Below are positions 1 through 7,661 of a stretch of 64,000 nt of DNA, piece after piece. The position numbers and the translations under genes were made by a program. The stretch comes from Limosilactobacillus frumenti DSM 13145 (GTDB lineage Bacteria > Bacillota > Bacilli > Lactobacillales > Lactobacillaceae). The first letter of the stretch is position 1. Each line of letters opens with the position of its first letter. The stretch covers positions 186,001-250,000 of the forward strand of contig NZ_AZER01000014.1 of the NCBI RefSeq assembly GCF_001436045.1. Direction: 5' to 3'. Below the pieces are notes generated by a model. That model saw only the letters and a program-made list of their open reading frames with translations, was not told the origin of the DNA and made no database searches.

Positions 1-203
1 TCGACCGCCAGGCAGAAAAAATACCGTCCACAACAACGGTCTTTAATGAATTACGGGAAAATAATAAACTTAAGGATATTTCTGATATTAGGGTCGGTTA
101 CCTCTGGCGCAGCGACTCAACGAGTAAGGTTGTCCGGTTAACACCAACCTACTTTGTTAAGTACAATGGTAGTTGGATTAATTATCAGAAATTGGAAAAG
201 TAA
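1..203 (+). CDS. walH: WalH (YycH) regulatory protein, C-terminal part only
   Basis: The window opens inside a gene read in the frame starting at base 3 and ending at the TAA at 201-203. About 66 residues remain, including VGYLWRSDST and FVKYNGSWINYQKLEK, which look like the C-terminal end of YycH. In the family, WalH is a membrane-anchored protein that, with WalI, adjusts the WalK sensor kinase of the essential cell-wall two-component system. Only 14 bases separate it from walI and walJ follows, so this is the distal part of the walRKHIJ operon. The identity rests mostly on gene order because the N-terminal part is missing. Confidence 0.85.
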   Translation, partial: DRQAEKIPSTTTVFNELRENNKLKDISDIRVGYLWRSDSTSKVVRLTPTYFVKYNGSWINYQKLEK

Positions 204-217
204 GGGGGAAATAAACA

Positions 218-1060
218 ATGAATTTTAAACGAATTCAATGGATCTTCTTCTTTGCTTTCCTACTGTTTGATGTAATTATTGCTGGTTCCTTATTAGTCGA
301 AAATCGGTTTATTATCGCTAATAATATTGGTGATAATTCCGAAGTAATCATGAAGGAAATGCGTAATGACTCAATTACCTTTAATAAACTCAGTAGTAGA
401 GTCCATACCGGTTTTTACATTTCTGGTAAACGATCAGCTAGCGATGGTCAGTTAGACTCGGCCACGTCGCGATTAAGAAATCAGGATCAACATTTTAATG
501 GCTATACACTTTCTAGTGAATTTGACCGTTCTATTCGGGTTGATCCCCAAGCACCAGAAGAACGTTTGAACCAATTAATTAAAAACAGCCACCAAGTTGC
601 TTTTGGCAGTCATTATCGTTATAATCCTGCCTTATCGAAGGGCCAGACAGTAGTTTACTCACAGGTAATTGAAGGACGGCCTCTTATGAATGGCGATGGT
701 CAGATTAAGTTCCACATGAATAATTCGGGGGAAGTTACTGGCTATAACCAAACTTATTTGGAAGATGCAACTGTCCTGCGTCCAGATACGCCCCTAATCA
801 GTCAAAAGAAGGCTGTAACCTGGTTATACAAGCACAATCAAATTCCTAATAATTCTCGTATCCGCTGGTGTCAACTTGGTTATTCTCGTCTAATGACGAC
901 CAATACGGATAACAAGAACGTGTATATTCCAACGTGGACAGTTCAAATGAAAACGAAAAACTCAGGCGAGGTCGAACAGATTGCGATTAATGCCTTTAAC
1001 AGTACAATCTTGAAGAATAACCAACAGACCAGTATTAATACTGATTCATTAAATCGGTAA
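218..1060 (+). CDS. walI: WalI (YycI) two-component system regulatory protein
   Basis: A 280-residue protein with a short cytoplasmic N-terminus (MNFKRIQW), one membrane segment at about residues 9-28 and a long extracytoplasmic part. Length and topology fit the YycI family. Family knowledge: WalI and WalH contact WalK in the membrane and tune wall-metabolism gene expression. A strong ribosome site (AAGGGGGAA) lies just before the ATG. It sits between walH (14 bases upstream) and walJ (17 bases downstream) and is surely co-transcribed with them. No missing parts are evident. Confidence 0.92.
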   Translation: MNFKRIQWIFFFAFLLFDVIIAGSLLVENRFIIANNIGDNSEVIMKEMRNDSITFNKLSSRVHTGFYISGKRSASDGQLDSATSRLRNQDQHFNGYTLSSEFDRSIRVDPQAPEERLNQLIKNSHQVAFGSHYRYNPALSKGQTVVYSQVIEGRPLMNGDGQIKFHMNNSGEVTGYNQTYLEDATVLRPDTPLISQKKAVTWLYKHNQIPNNSRIRWCQLGYSRLMTTNTDNKNVYIPTWTVQMKTKNSGEVEQIAINAFNSTILKNNQQTSINTDSLNR

Positions 1061-1077
1061 GTAAGGAGTGTTGTGAT

Positions 1078-1884
1078 GTGGAAGAAACAGATCCGTTACG
1101 TTATAGCATTTTAGCCAGTGGGAGCACAGGCAACGTTACCTATCTGGAGACAAAAGAACACCACATTTTAATTGATGCCGGCTTAAGTGGTAAAAGAATT
1201 GCGGGATTAATGGCCCAGATTCATCGTTCATTAGATGATGTGGACGCGATTTTCGTTACTCACGAACACTCCGATCATAGTCATGGTGTTGGTGTGTTAG
1301 CACGCCGCTACGGGATGGATGTTTATGCTAACCAAGGAACATGGGATGCGATGGCAAATAAGATTGGCAAGATTCCATTGGAGCAGAAGCACATTATTGC
1401 ACCAAATAGCGTTAAGGACCTTGGTGATATGGATGTTGAAAGCTTTTCGGTATCCCATGATGCAGCCGAGCCGCAGTTTTATCAGGTCCACCATAACAAC
1501 AAAACTTTCTGCATTCTCACCGATACAGGTTACGTATCAGACCGCGTCGAAGGTACTATTCGTGATGCAGATGCATACCTGATGGAATGTAACCATGATA
1601 CTGAAATGCTGCGGATGGGTCCCTACTCATGGCCATTGAAGCAACGAATCCTTAGCGACACAGGCCACCTTTCGAATGAGGAAGGCGCAGATGCATTGAT
1701 GGATGTGTTGGGGCGGCGAACTAAACGGATCTTCTTAGGACACCGCAGTCAGCATAATAATATGCGGTCATTGGCCCACCTAACAGTAGCTAGTTTGATG
1801 AAGGAGCATGATTTCGGTGTCAATCATGACTTTAAGTTATTAGATGCTGAACCAGATCATCCATCAAAGTTAATGACCCTATAA
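1078..1884 (+). CDS. walJ: WalJ (YycJ) metallo-beta-lactamase-fold hydrolase
   Basis: A 268-residue metallo-beta-lactamase-fold protein. The zinc motif THEHSDHSHG places H62, H64, D66 and H67 as ligands; further conserved positions are the SVSHDAAEP and LGHRSQHN regions. Family knowledge: WalJ (YycJ/VicX) is a probable nuclease linked to coordination of division and DNA metabolism, always encoded last in the wal operon. The start is a GTG after AAGGAG; an overlapping ATG two bases earlier is out of frame. It is followed by a promoter-sized gap before htrA, the usual neighbour in lactobacilli. Confidence 0.92.
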   Translation: MEETDPLRYSILASGSTGNVTYLETKEHHILIDAGLSGKRIAGLMAQIHRSLDDVDAIFVTHEHSDHSHGVGVLARRYGMDVYANQGTWDAMANKIGKIPLEQKHIIAPNSVKDLGDMDVESFSVSHDAAEPQFYQVHHNNKTFCILTDTGYVSDRVEGTIRDADAYLMECNHDTEMLRMGPYSWPLKQRILSDTGHLSNEEGADALMDVLGRRTKRIFLGHRSQHNNMRSLAHLTVASLMKEHDFGVNHDFKLLDAEPDHPSKLMTL

Positions 1885-1975
1885 AGTTAAATAATCGCTA
1901 CAACTAGTTCAAACTTTCTTCATATTCTTGCGATATGGTAAGAATGAATTAATTTTGTAAACGGGAGGATCATCA

Positions 1976-3277
1976 ATGTCAGAACAAACACAACGCTCAA
2001 ACCGCTTTTGGTTAAAAGTTGCGGGAATCGGACTCGTCGCTGGATTAATTGGTGGAGGCCTGTCATTAGGTATCGGTAGCGCAATTCAACACCATGAACA
2101 GGTTGCCAGTACGAAGGTTCCTGCTGGATCTAACAAAGCAGGCGGGACAGAAGTTCACAAGAATAAGGCAGAGTTAAATGGTGAATCAACCAAGGCATAT
2201 AACTCAGTCAAGGGTGCGGTTGTTTCTGTGATTAATAAGCAACAAGTCCAATCATCCAATCAAGGAATTATGGGGATGTTTGGTGCGATTAATGGTGATG
2301 CTGACGACCAAGAAGGAGCACAGGGTAACAACAGTTCGAACTCTAGTAAGCTGCAAACGGCCAGTGAAGGTTCTGGAGTGATTTATAAGAAGTCTGGTAA
2401 GACGGCCTATATTGTCACTAATAATCACGTCGTTAAGGGATCTAGCGCCCTGCAAGTGATCATGAGCAATGGCCGAAGAGTAGATGCTGAACTGGTTGGG
2501 GCTGACGCAGCGACTGATTTAGCAGTATTGAAGATCAATGCTGCAAACGTCACAACAGTTGCCTCGTTCGGTAATTCCAATTCAATTGCCGCTGGTCAAG
2601 ATGTTTTAGCGATCGGTTCACCAATGGGTAGTGAATATGCTAATACGGTTACCAAGGGAATTATTTCTGCTAAGAACCGGACACTGAAAGCTAGTTCAGA
2701 TGGTACGATGACGTCAGTTATTCAAACTGATGCAGCGATTAACTCTGGTAACTCTGGTGGTCCTTTAATTAATTTAGCTGGTCAAGTCATTGGTATTAAC
2801 TCTATGAAGCTCGCTGGTAGCAACGATGGCTCGTCAGTTGAAGGGATGGGCTTCGCAATTCCAAGTAATGAAGTCGTCAAGATTATTAACCAACTAATTA
2901 AGGATGGTAAGATCTCACGGCCAGCGTTAGGTGTGGGGATGATTGATTTGAGCCGGGTCACAACGGACCAACAAAAATCAGTCCTTAAACTGCCTTCTTC
3001 GGTTAACCGGGGAGTAGTTATTATGCAGGTTCAAGGTGGTTCACCAGCTGATAGTGCGGGATTAAAACAGTATGATGTAATTACGAAACTTGATAATGTT
3101 AAAATTACAAATACTGGGTCATTGAAATCAGCACTGTACAAGCATAAAGTTGGCGATACCGTATCAGTAACCTACTATCGTGATGGTCATCGCCACACTG
3201 CTAACCTGAAGCTATCCCAGACAGCAGCGGCCAACAGTGATAACAATAATAAACAAAGTGACGATAATCAGCAGTAA
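1976..3277 (+). CDS. htrA: HtrA/DegP-type surface serine protease
   Basis: A 433-residue membrane-anchored protease. One membrane segment covers about residues 12-38. The trypsin-like domain has H151 (in TNNHVV), D181 (ATDLAVL) and S260 (NSGNSGGPL) as the catalytic triad, followed by a single PDZ domain at about 310-415 and a polar Asn/Asp/Gln tail. HtrA degrades or refolds misfolded exported proteins at the outer face of the membrane. It lies 91 bases after walJ with its own GGGAGG ribosome site. The Asn/Ser/Asp-rich stretch at about 95-125, before the protease core, is a linker. The gene looks complete. Confidence 0.95.
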   Translation: MSEQTQRSNRFWLKVAGIGLVAGLIGGGLSLGIGSAIQHHEQVASTKVPAGSNKAGGTEVHKNKAELNGESTKAYNSVKGAVVSVINKQQVQSSNQGIMGMFGAINGDADDQEGAQGNNSSNSSKLQTASEGSGVIYKKSGKTAYIVTNNHVVKGSSALQVIMSNGRRVDAELVGADAATDLAVLKINAANVTTVASFGNSNSIAAGQDVLAIGSPMGSEYANTVTKGIISAKNRTLKASSDGTMTSVIQTDAAINSGNSGGPLINLAGQVIGINSMKLAGSNDGSSVEGMGFAIPSNEVVKIINQLIKDGKISRPALGVGMIDLSRVTTDQQKSVLKLPSSVNRGVVIMQVQGGSPADSAGLKQYDVITKLDNVKITNTGSLKSALYKHKVGDTVSVTYYRDGHRHTANLKLSQTAAANSDNNNKQSDDNQQ

Positions 3278-3283
3278 TAATTT

Positions 3284-3317
3284 ATCGCGTCGGTTCGTTA
3301 AGCGAACTAGACGCGAT
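3284..3317 (+). terminator. Hairpin after htrA
   Basis: An inverted repeat (ATCGCGTC ... GACGCGAT with an inner GTTCG/CGAAC pairing) follows the htrA stop, then a weak T-rich stretch. It could be a terminator or a 3' stabilising hairpin. Confidence 0.55.
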
Positions 3318-3351
3318 TTATTGTTTTAACAAAGTAAGTGGAGGAAAAAGA

Positions 3352-3849
3352 ATGAATAATCCAAAGTTTAAATATCCAGATACGAAGGCATATAATTTCG
3401 TAGTGCAACGATTGCACAAGCGGGGTGTTGAGCTCAGTGACTTAGCTCAGGTAGCTTATGATACCCAAGTTAAGTATGAACCACAGTTGACGATGGCAGA
3501 GTGTCAAGAAGCAGTGGTTGATACAATGCATAAGCGGGAACTAATGAACAACGCTATGGTGATGCTTGAGCTGGATCGCTTGACTGAAGAAGGAAAGATT
3601 AAAGAACCATTATCTTCGATTATTAAAGCCGACGCAGGGGTATTTGGCGTGGATGAAACCCTTGCCCTACAGATTGCAACAATTTACGGAACGATTGGGA
3701 CTACTAATTTTGGTTATTTTGACCGCGTAAAAACAGGGATTATGCAGAAATTTGATACTGATGGCACTCACGTTAATACGTTCATTGATGATTTGTTATC
3801 AGCGATTGTCGCTGCTGTTTGTGGAAAAATTGCCCATAAGTATGCTTAA
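3352..3849 (+). CDS. Phosphatidylglycerophosphatase A family protein (YpjQ-like)
   Basis: A 165-residue soluble protein. The C-terminal half (DAGVFGVDETLALQIA, IGTTNFGYFDRVK, FIDDLLSAIVAA) matches the PgpA/YpjQ family, with several conserved Asp residues in a helical fold. The N-terminal part (RGVELSDLAQVAYDTQ) is typical of the short Firmicutes form. Family knowledge: PgpA dephosphorylates phosphatidylglycerol-phosphate, but this soluble YpjQ-type branch is not proven to do so. The gene has its own GGAGG ribosome site and a strong terminator after it, so it is probably monocistronic. The substrate remains uncertain. Confidence 0.7.
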   Translation: MNNPKFKYPDTKAYNFVVQRLHKRGVELSDLAQVAYDTQVKYEPQLTMAECQEAVVDTMHKRELMNNAMVMLELDRLTEEGKIKEPLSSIIKADAGVFGVDETLALQIATIYGTIGTTNFGYFDRVKTGIMQKFDTDGTHVNTFIDDLLSAIVAAVCGKIAHKYA

Positions 3850-3899
3850 TTGATGAAAAAGCGAATGATTAGGAATTTAATGGTAATAATCATTCATAA

Positions 3900-3944
3900 A
3901 ACCACGGATTGTGATATTTAGTTCACGATCCGTGGTTATTTTAA
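3900..3944 (+). terminator. Rho-independent terminator after the PgpA-like gene
   Basis: A 15-base stem (AACCACGGATTGTGA paired with TCACGATCCGTGGTT, one G-T pair) with an 8-base loop, followed by ATTTTAAT. Confidence 0.85.
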
Positions 3945-4053
3945 TCTATATATTGTGGTGGGGATAACTGTGGAAAACTCTGTGGAAAGTTAAAGGGATT
4001 TTTCAACACTAGCAATAAATGTTAATATAGCAAGGATGAATCCAGTGTAAAAG

Positions 4054-4280
4054 TTATCCACAGGAGTGAGGGGTAATTGTTGATAAGTGGAAAAATTTAA
4101 AATATATGGATCATAAACGTTGATATATCAACGATAGATAGATGTGCTATCAAACACATGTTTCTGTTGATAACTGTGGATAAGTAAAACACTAGAAATC
4201 GGTTTCACCGAAATTTTACTAGCGAACATTCGGGAAATCGGTGGATAAAGTTGACTGCCTGTGGAAAACTTTGTGGATAA
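4054..4280 (+). other. DnaA-box cluster in AT-rich intergenic region
   Basis: Three perfect DnaA boxes (TTATCCACA or its complement) occur at 4054-4062, 4175-4183 and 4272-4280. Near-matches include GGTGGATAA at 4240-4248 and several TGTGGAAA elements at 3969-3990 and 4259-4275. A 16-base perfect palindrome (CGTTGATATATCAACG, 4118-4133) lies in the middle. The gap between the PgpA-like gene and rlmH (3850-4304) is AT-rich and has no gene. DnaA binding is inferred from the box sequence only. Confidence 0.7.
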
Positions 4281-4304
4281 AATGTTGAAAGTGGTGGATT
4301 AGTA

Positions 4305-4784
4305 GTGAATATCAAAATAATTGGTGTGGGTAAGCTCAAAGAGAAGTATTTTAAGGCTGGGATTGCAGAATATGCTAAACGGCTCAGTCGCTTTTGTAAA
4401 TTCAAGATTGTTGAAGTTCCCGACGAAAAGGCTCCTGAATCCTTGAGTCAGGCTGAAATGGATGAAGTCATGGCAAAGGAGGGTGAACGGATTCTTGCTA
4501 AAATTAAGGATCGTGAGTATGTTTACGCATTAGCGATTAAAGGTAAGGAACGAAGCTCAGAAGAATTTGCTAAAGAAATTAATCAATTAGCAACGTATGG
4601 TCATAGCGATATTACCTTTGTTATTGGTGGTTCATTAGGACTTAGCCCAGAAGTGCTGAAGCGAGCTGATACACAGATTTCCTTTGGTCGATTTACTTTG
4701 CCACACCAATTGATGCGGTTAGTGTTGTCAGAACAAATTTACCGGGCCTTTACTATTATTAATGGTCTGCCTTACCATAAGTAA
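4305..4784 (+). CDS. rlmH: 23S rRNA (pseudouridine1915-N3)-methyltransferase RlmH
   Basis: A 159-residue SPOUT-class methyltransferase of exactly the usual length. It starts [15 protein letters not shown] and contains the SAM-binding stretch [14 protein letters not shown] and the C-terminal signature [12 protein letters not shown]. RlmH dimers methylate pseudouridine 1915 in helix 69 of 23S rRNA on assembled ribosomes. The start is GTG, with a poor ribosome site (GGTGGAT). rlmH is commonly found near oriC next to wal/htrA genes in lactobacilli, matching this context. A strong terminator follows. Confidence 0.97.
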   Translation: MNIKIIGVGKLKEKYFKAGIAEYAKRLSRFCKFKIVEVPDEKAPESLSQAEMDEVMAKEGERILAKIKDREYVYALAIKGKERSSEEFAKEINQLATYGHSDITFVIGGSLGLSPEVLKRADTQISFGRFTLPHQLMRLVLSEQIYRAFTIINGLPYHK

Positions 4785-4789
4785 AAAGA

Positions 4790-4832
4790 AGCATGTTGTG
4801 ATGATAATGACATTATCACAACATGCTTTTCT
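4790..4832 (+). terminator. Terminator after rlmH
   Basis: A 13-base perfect stem (AGCATGTTGTGAT / ATCACAACATGCT) followed by TTTTCTT. Confidence 0.9.
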
Positions 4833-4922
4833 TATGATTATTTAAATTGTGAAGAAATTTAGTCTAAATTATTAAAGCAAACTTTATTTCATTAAGAAAA
4901 CTTATCTCTTATCTTAATAGTA

Positions 4923-4971
4923 TTTAGATATCTATGTACGCATAGTATATTATGATCAGCAAATATCTAAA
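4923..4971. promoter_or_regulatory. Inverted repeats in the adhesin upstream region
   Basis: TTTAGATAT (4923-4931) and its exact complement ATATCTAAA (4963-4971) flank an inner CTATG-TACG-CATAG palindrome (4932-4945) and a TATTAT sequence that may be a -10 element. This lies 95-143 bases before the adhesin start. It could be a regulator site for the surface protein gene; no regulator is identified. Confidence 0.35.
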
Positions 4972-5065
4972 AGCTTAATAATAGGTTTTCCCCCTATGAC
5001 GAATGCGGATAGATAGAAAGCAACTCAATCGTTACTTTTTATTTTGATCACAGGAGGATTATGAT

Positions 5066-7252
5066 ATGTTATCAAGAAATAATGTCCAAATGATGAGTCG
5101 TAAATTTAAGGCTCAAAGGGAACACTTCGGCCTACGTAAATTAAGTATTGGTGTGGCATCCGTGTTGTTAGGATTAACATTCCTGGGCGCGAGTAGTGTT
5201 TCGGCCGATGAAACAGTACATCAGGGACAGCAAGAAAATCAAGTAGAATTAATAAATGTCCAGCCCGCCAACATTACTAATGATGAAAGCGCGAGGCAAC
5301 CTAGCTACAATGATGTAGTGAGTAGCAGCTCAGCAGAAACGGTACCAGTTTCGAGCGAAAATGCTCCGCAAGTGGTGGCAAATCCAGCCAATCAAATACA
5401 AAATTCGTCAGCATTATCAACCACGCAACCTGAAGCGAATACTTCTTCAGGGGTGGAAGCCTCGCCTGTTTCTTCCAACGCCGGAATAGTAAGTGAACAG
5501 TCAGAAGAATTAAAAACAACTGCTGATTCCTTAAAGCAGCCAACTGTTGGAGAAGTAGGGATAATCCATAATGACCAGACCCTAAAAGATAAGTATGGAA
5601 TTGACATTAATCATTTAGATGCGAAAAGTGTTCTATTACTTGCATCATTGTTCCATATTTTTGCTAATGAAGCGAATTTAGGAGCAGATGTTAATGGCAA
5701 TATTGCGGTTGGAACTTTAAATGGAATAGTTGATTTTGGAACTCGTGGAGATTCTATTCATTTAACTAATGGTGATATTTATTACATCCAACAATTATCA
5801 GAAGCGTTAAATAGCGGGTCGTTTCGAAATCCTGAATTTAACCATGTAATTTTCGGCAGTGACATAAATGTAGAAATTATTGATGATAAAGTATACGTTA
5901 ATGGCAAACCGATGGATAATCTAAAACCTGAGGAAGTATTTAAAGACACGGCAGGATCACAATATATTAATTTTGCGGCTGTATTTCAGCGATTAATTAA
6001 TGCTTCTAACTTCTATTCTGACCAATCAACTTCAGAAGGAGTGGTAATGGACTTTAGTGATATGAATAATCAAGTTATTGATGTCACTAATGCAAAGCCA
6101 ACCGATAACGTTATTTATGTCAATATTCCTGCTAAGTATTTACAAGGGCCTCAACCAATCAAGATAAAGGGACTTTCCAGTAAAACTGATGGACCAACTA
6201 TTATAATTAATGTTATAGATGGCATCATGGGATTATTTGAAGTTAATTCACAAATTCATTTGTACTACGATGGAAGTAATAGTCCTGTAAATAATGCGGA
6301 AAGTCATGAAGTTCCAAACCATGTTTTATGGAATTTCGGTACTGATGCAAAGAAAATTGATATCATGAGTGGTCGTTTCATGGGAAGTATTTTAGCACCT
6401 AATGCAATCGTCAATGCGCATGTTAATATTGATGGGAACATTATTGCTAATATCGTTAATATTATTGGTGGTGAAACTCACAGATGGGATATTCATCCAG
6501 TAGGCCCACCTTCATTTATTGAAATTCCAACGCCAGACCCAGATCCAGATCCAACCCCGGATCCAAACCCAGATCCAGACCCGGACCCAGATCCAGATCC
6601 AACGCCAGACCCAGATCCGGATCCAACCCCGGATCCAGACCCAGATCCAGATCCGGATCCAACGCCAGACCCAGATCCAACGCCAGATCCAGATCCAACG
6701 CCAGATCCAGATCCAACGCCAGACCCAGATCCAACGCCAGACCCAGATCCAGACCCAAACCCAACGCCAGACCCAGACCCAGATCCAGACCCAACGCCAG
6801 ATCCAGACCCAAACCCAACGCCAGACCCAGATCCAGATCCAAACCCAGACCCGGATCCAGACCCAGATCCAGATCCAACGCCAGACCCAGATCCAACCCC
6901 GGATCCAGATCCAGACCCAACGCCAGACCCAGATCCAGATCCAAACCCAGACCCAGATCCAAATCCAAACCTAGATCCGGATTCAACACTAGCCCCGGGC
7001 CCAGGTTCCAATTCAGATCAGTCAGATAATGAAATCTCTATTACAGATAACATTGATGGAACACATACTGAAATTAAAGGAAATGATTCAACAATCGTAA
7101 ACAAAATGACAGTTACGAAGTCACAACAAGATACTTTGCCACAAACTAGTAATAAATCAACTCGTGAAGTAACATTAGGTGGATTAGCATTGCTTCTGAT
7201 TGCTGGGGCCCAACTGCTAATGGGCAGCTGGCTTCAACGTAAGAAACAGTAA
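5066..7252 (+). CDS. LPXTG-anchored adhesin with choice-of-anchor-A domain and Asp-Pro repeat stalk
   Basis: A 728-residue surface protein. The N-terminus has a YSIRK-type signal (FGLRKLSIGVASVLLG) with cleavage probably after VSAD. A low-complexity Ser/Val/Asn region runs to about 170. Residues about 175-480 resemble the choice-of-anchor-A adhesin domain (NIAVGTLNGIVDFGTRGDS, then SGRFMGSILAPNAIVNA). Residues about 488-642 are an Asp-Pro-rich repeat, a wall-spanning stalk. Sortase motif LPQTS is at 691, then a hydrophobic segment and RKK tail. Family knowledge links this domain to collagen or matrix binding; the ligand here is unknown. It has a GGAGG site and no partner gene, so it is monocistronic. 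Confidence 0.88.
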   Translation: MLSRNNVQMMSRKFKAQREHFGLRKLSIGVASVLLGLTFLGASSVSADETVHQGQQENQVELINVQPANITNDESARQPSYNDVVSSSSAETVPVSSENAPQVVANPANQIQNSSALSTTQPEANTSSGVEASPVSSNAGIVSEQSEELKTTADSLKQPTVGEVGIIHNDQTLKDKYGIDINHLDAKSVLLLASLFHIFANEANLGADVNGNIAVGTLNGIVDFGTRGDSIHLTNGDIYYIQQLSEALNSGSFRNPEFNHVIFGSDINVEIIDDKVYVNGKPMDNLKPEEVFKDTAGSQYINFAAVFQRLINASNFYSDQSTSEGVVMDFSDMNNQVIDVTNAKPTDNVIYVNIPAKYLQGPQPIKIKGLSSKTDGPTIIINVIDGIMGLFEVNSQIHLYYDGSNSPVNNAESHEVPNHVLWNFGTDAKKIDIMSGRFMGSILAPNAIVNAHVNIDGNIIANIVNIIGGETHRWDIHPVGPPSFIEIPTPDPDPDPTPDPNPDPDPDPDPDPTPDPDPDPTPDPDPDPDPDPTPDPDPTPDPDPTPDPDPTPDPDPTPDPDPDPNPTPDPDPDPDPTPDPDPNPTPDPDPDPNPDPDPDPDPDPTPDPDPTPDPDPDPTPDPDPDPNPDPDPNPNLDPDSTLAPGPGSNSDQSDNEISITDNIDGTHTEIKGNDSTIVNKMTVTKSQQDTLPQTSNKSTREVTLGGLALLLIAGAQLLMGSWLQRKKQ
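6526..6990 (+). repeat. Asp-Pro coding repeat in adhesin stalk
   Basis: About 465 bases of CCAGAYCC/CCAACG/CCAAAC units encode (DP)n interrupted by TP and NP. The hexamer repetition is so regular that three other frames stay open (Gly-Ser, Leu-Asp and Gln-Ile/Gln-Thr readings); these are shadows, not genes. Such tracts are prone to slipped-strand length change in multiples of six bases, which keeps the frame. Confidence 0.9.
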
Positions 7253-7261
7253 TATAACCTA

Positions 7262-7428
7262 CTAGCTATTCCATTAGGGGATGGCTAGCTGAGGACGGCA
7301 ATTAATTACTATTAATTGATTGTCGTCTGTGGTTAGCCATTCGGCTAGGGGGAGCGCCGAGAGTGAGAGCTCTCGATAGGCTAATAAGGTTTCTGATACT
7401 CAAGGATCCGAGTATTGGAAGCCTTTTT
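7262..7428 (+). ncRNA. Block of stacked hairpins, divergent copy D of the structured repeat family
   Basis: The block has four consecutive helices. An 11-bp stem CTAGCTATTCC / GGGATGGCTAG covers about 7262-7289. A hairpin with a 15-bp stem lies at 7294-7327 (GACGGCAATTAATTA with complement, loop CTAT), enclosed by TGGCTAGC (7282-7289) / GGTTAGCCA (7331-7339). A branched stem with GAGAG/CTCTC lies at about 7345-7376. A 16-bp stem lies at 7386-7401/7410-7425, followed by a short T-run. The enclosing GGCTA.../...GTTAGCC stem and asymmetric internal loop match the repeats near 13.7, 35.0 and 46.7 kb. First and second helices compete for 7282-7289. The last hairpin may terminate the adhesin transcript. 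Confidence 0.6.
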
Positions 7429-7451
7429 GATATGGTCAAATTATTAATATT

Positions 7452-7467
7452 TGTTCCACATGAAACA
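7452..7467 (+). other. parS-like ParB binding site
   Basis: TGTTCCACATGAAACA differs at one position from the conserved Gram-positive parS palindrome TGTTNCACGTGAAACA. The location near oriC fits. The identical 16-mer occurs in inverse orientation at 10267-10282. Binding by ParB/Spo0J is inferred. Confidence 0.7.
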
Positions 7468-7596
7468 CAGGATGAAACTGCTAATAAGACAAATAGATCA
7501 AATTGGTTCACTAGCTTAGCAGAATCGTTCTAGTAGGTGCCAGGTTATAATAAATCTAATATTAATTGGTATAGTGAATAAGCCAGCTGCTTTTCT

Positions 7597-7639
7597 TTGA
7601 AATAAACTTCACATTAGTGCATAATGAAAGCGTATTCGA
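7597..7639 (+). promoter_or_regulatory. Promoter with overlapping cre site for the 1,3-propanediol dehydrogenase-like gene
   Basis: The -35 is TTGAAA at 7597-7602 and the -10 is CATAAT at 7620-7625, with a 17-base spacer. A cre-like sequence ATGAAAGCGTATTCGA at 7624-7639 has one mismatch to the CcpA consensus and overlaps the -10/start region, predicting repression on preferred sugars. Ribosome site AAGGAGG follows. Confidence 0.7.
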
Positions 7640-7661
7640 TTAGCTTAAGGAGGCTATTTTT

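Noticed and set aside
6526-6990. CRISPR-like array appearance of the repeat tract
   Set aside because: Units are six-base coding repeats in frame with the adhesin, with no unique spacers of constant length and no cas genes.
6493-7011. Minus-strand Gly-Ser repeat frame and two other long frames over the adhesin stalk
   Set aside because: They arise only from the hexamer repeat of the Asp-Pro coding tract; no ribosome site or non-repeat sequence supports them.
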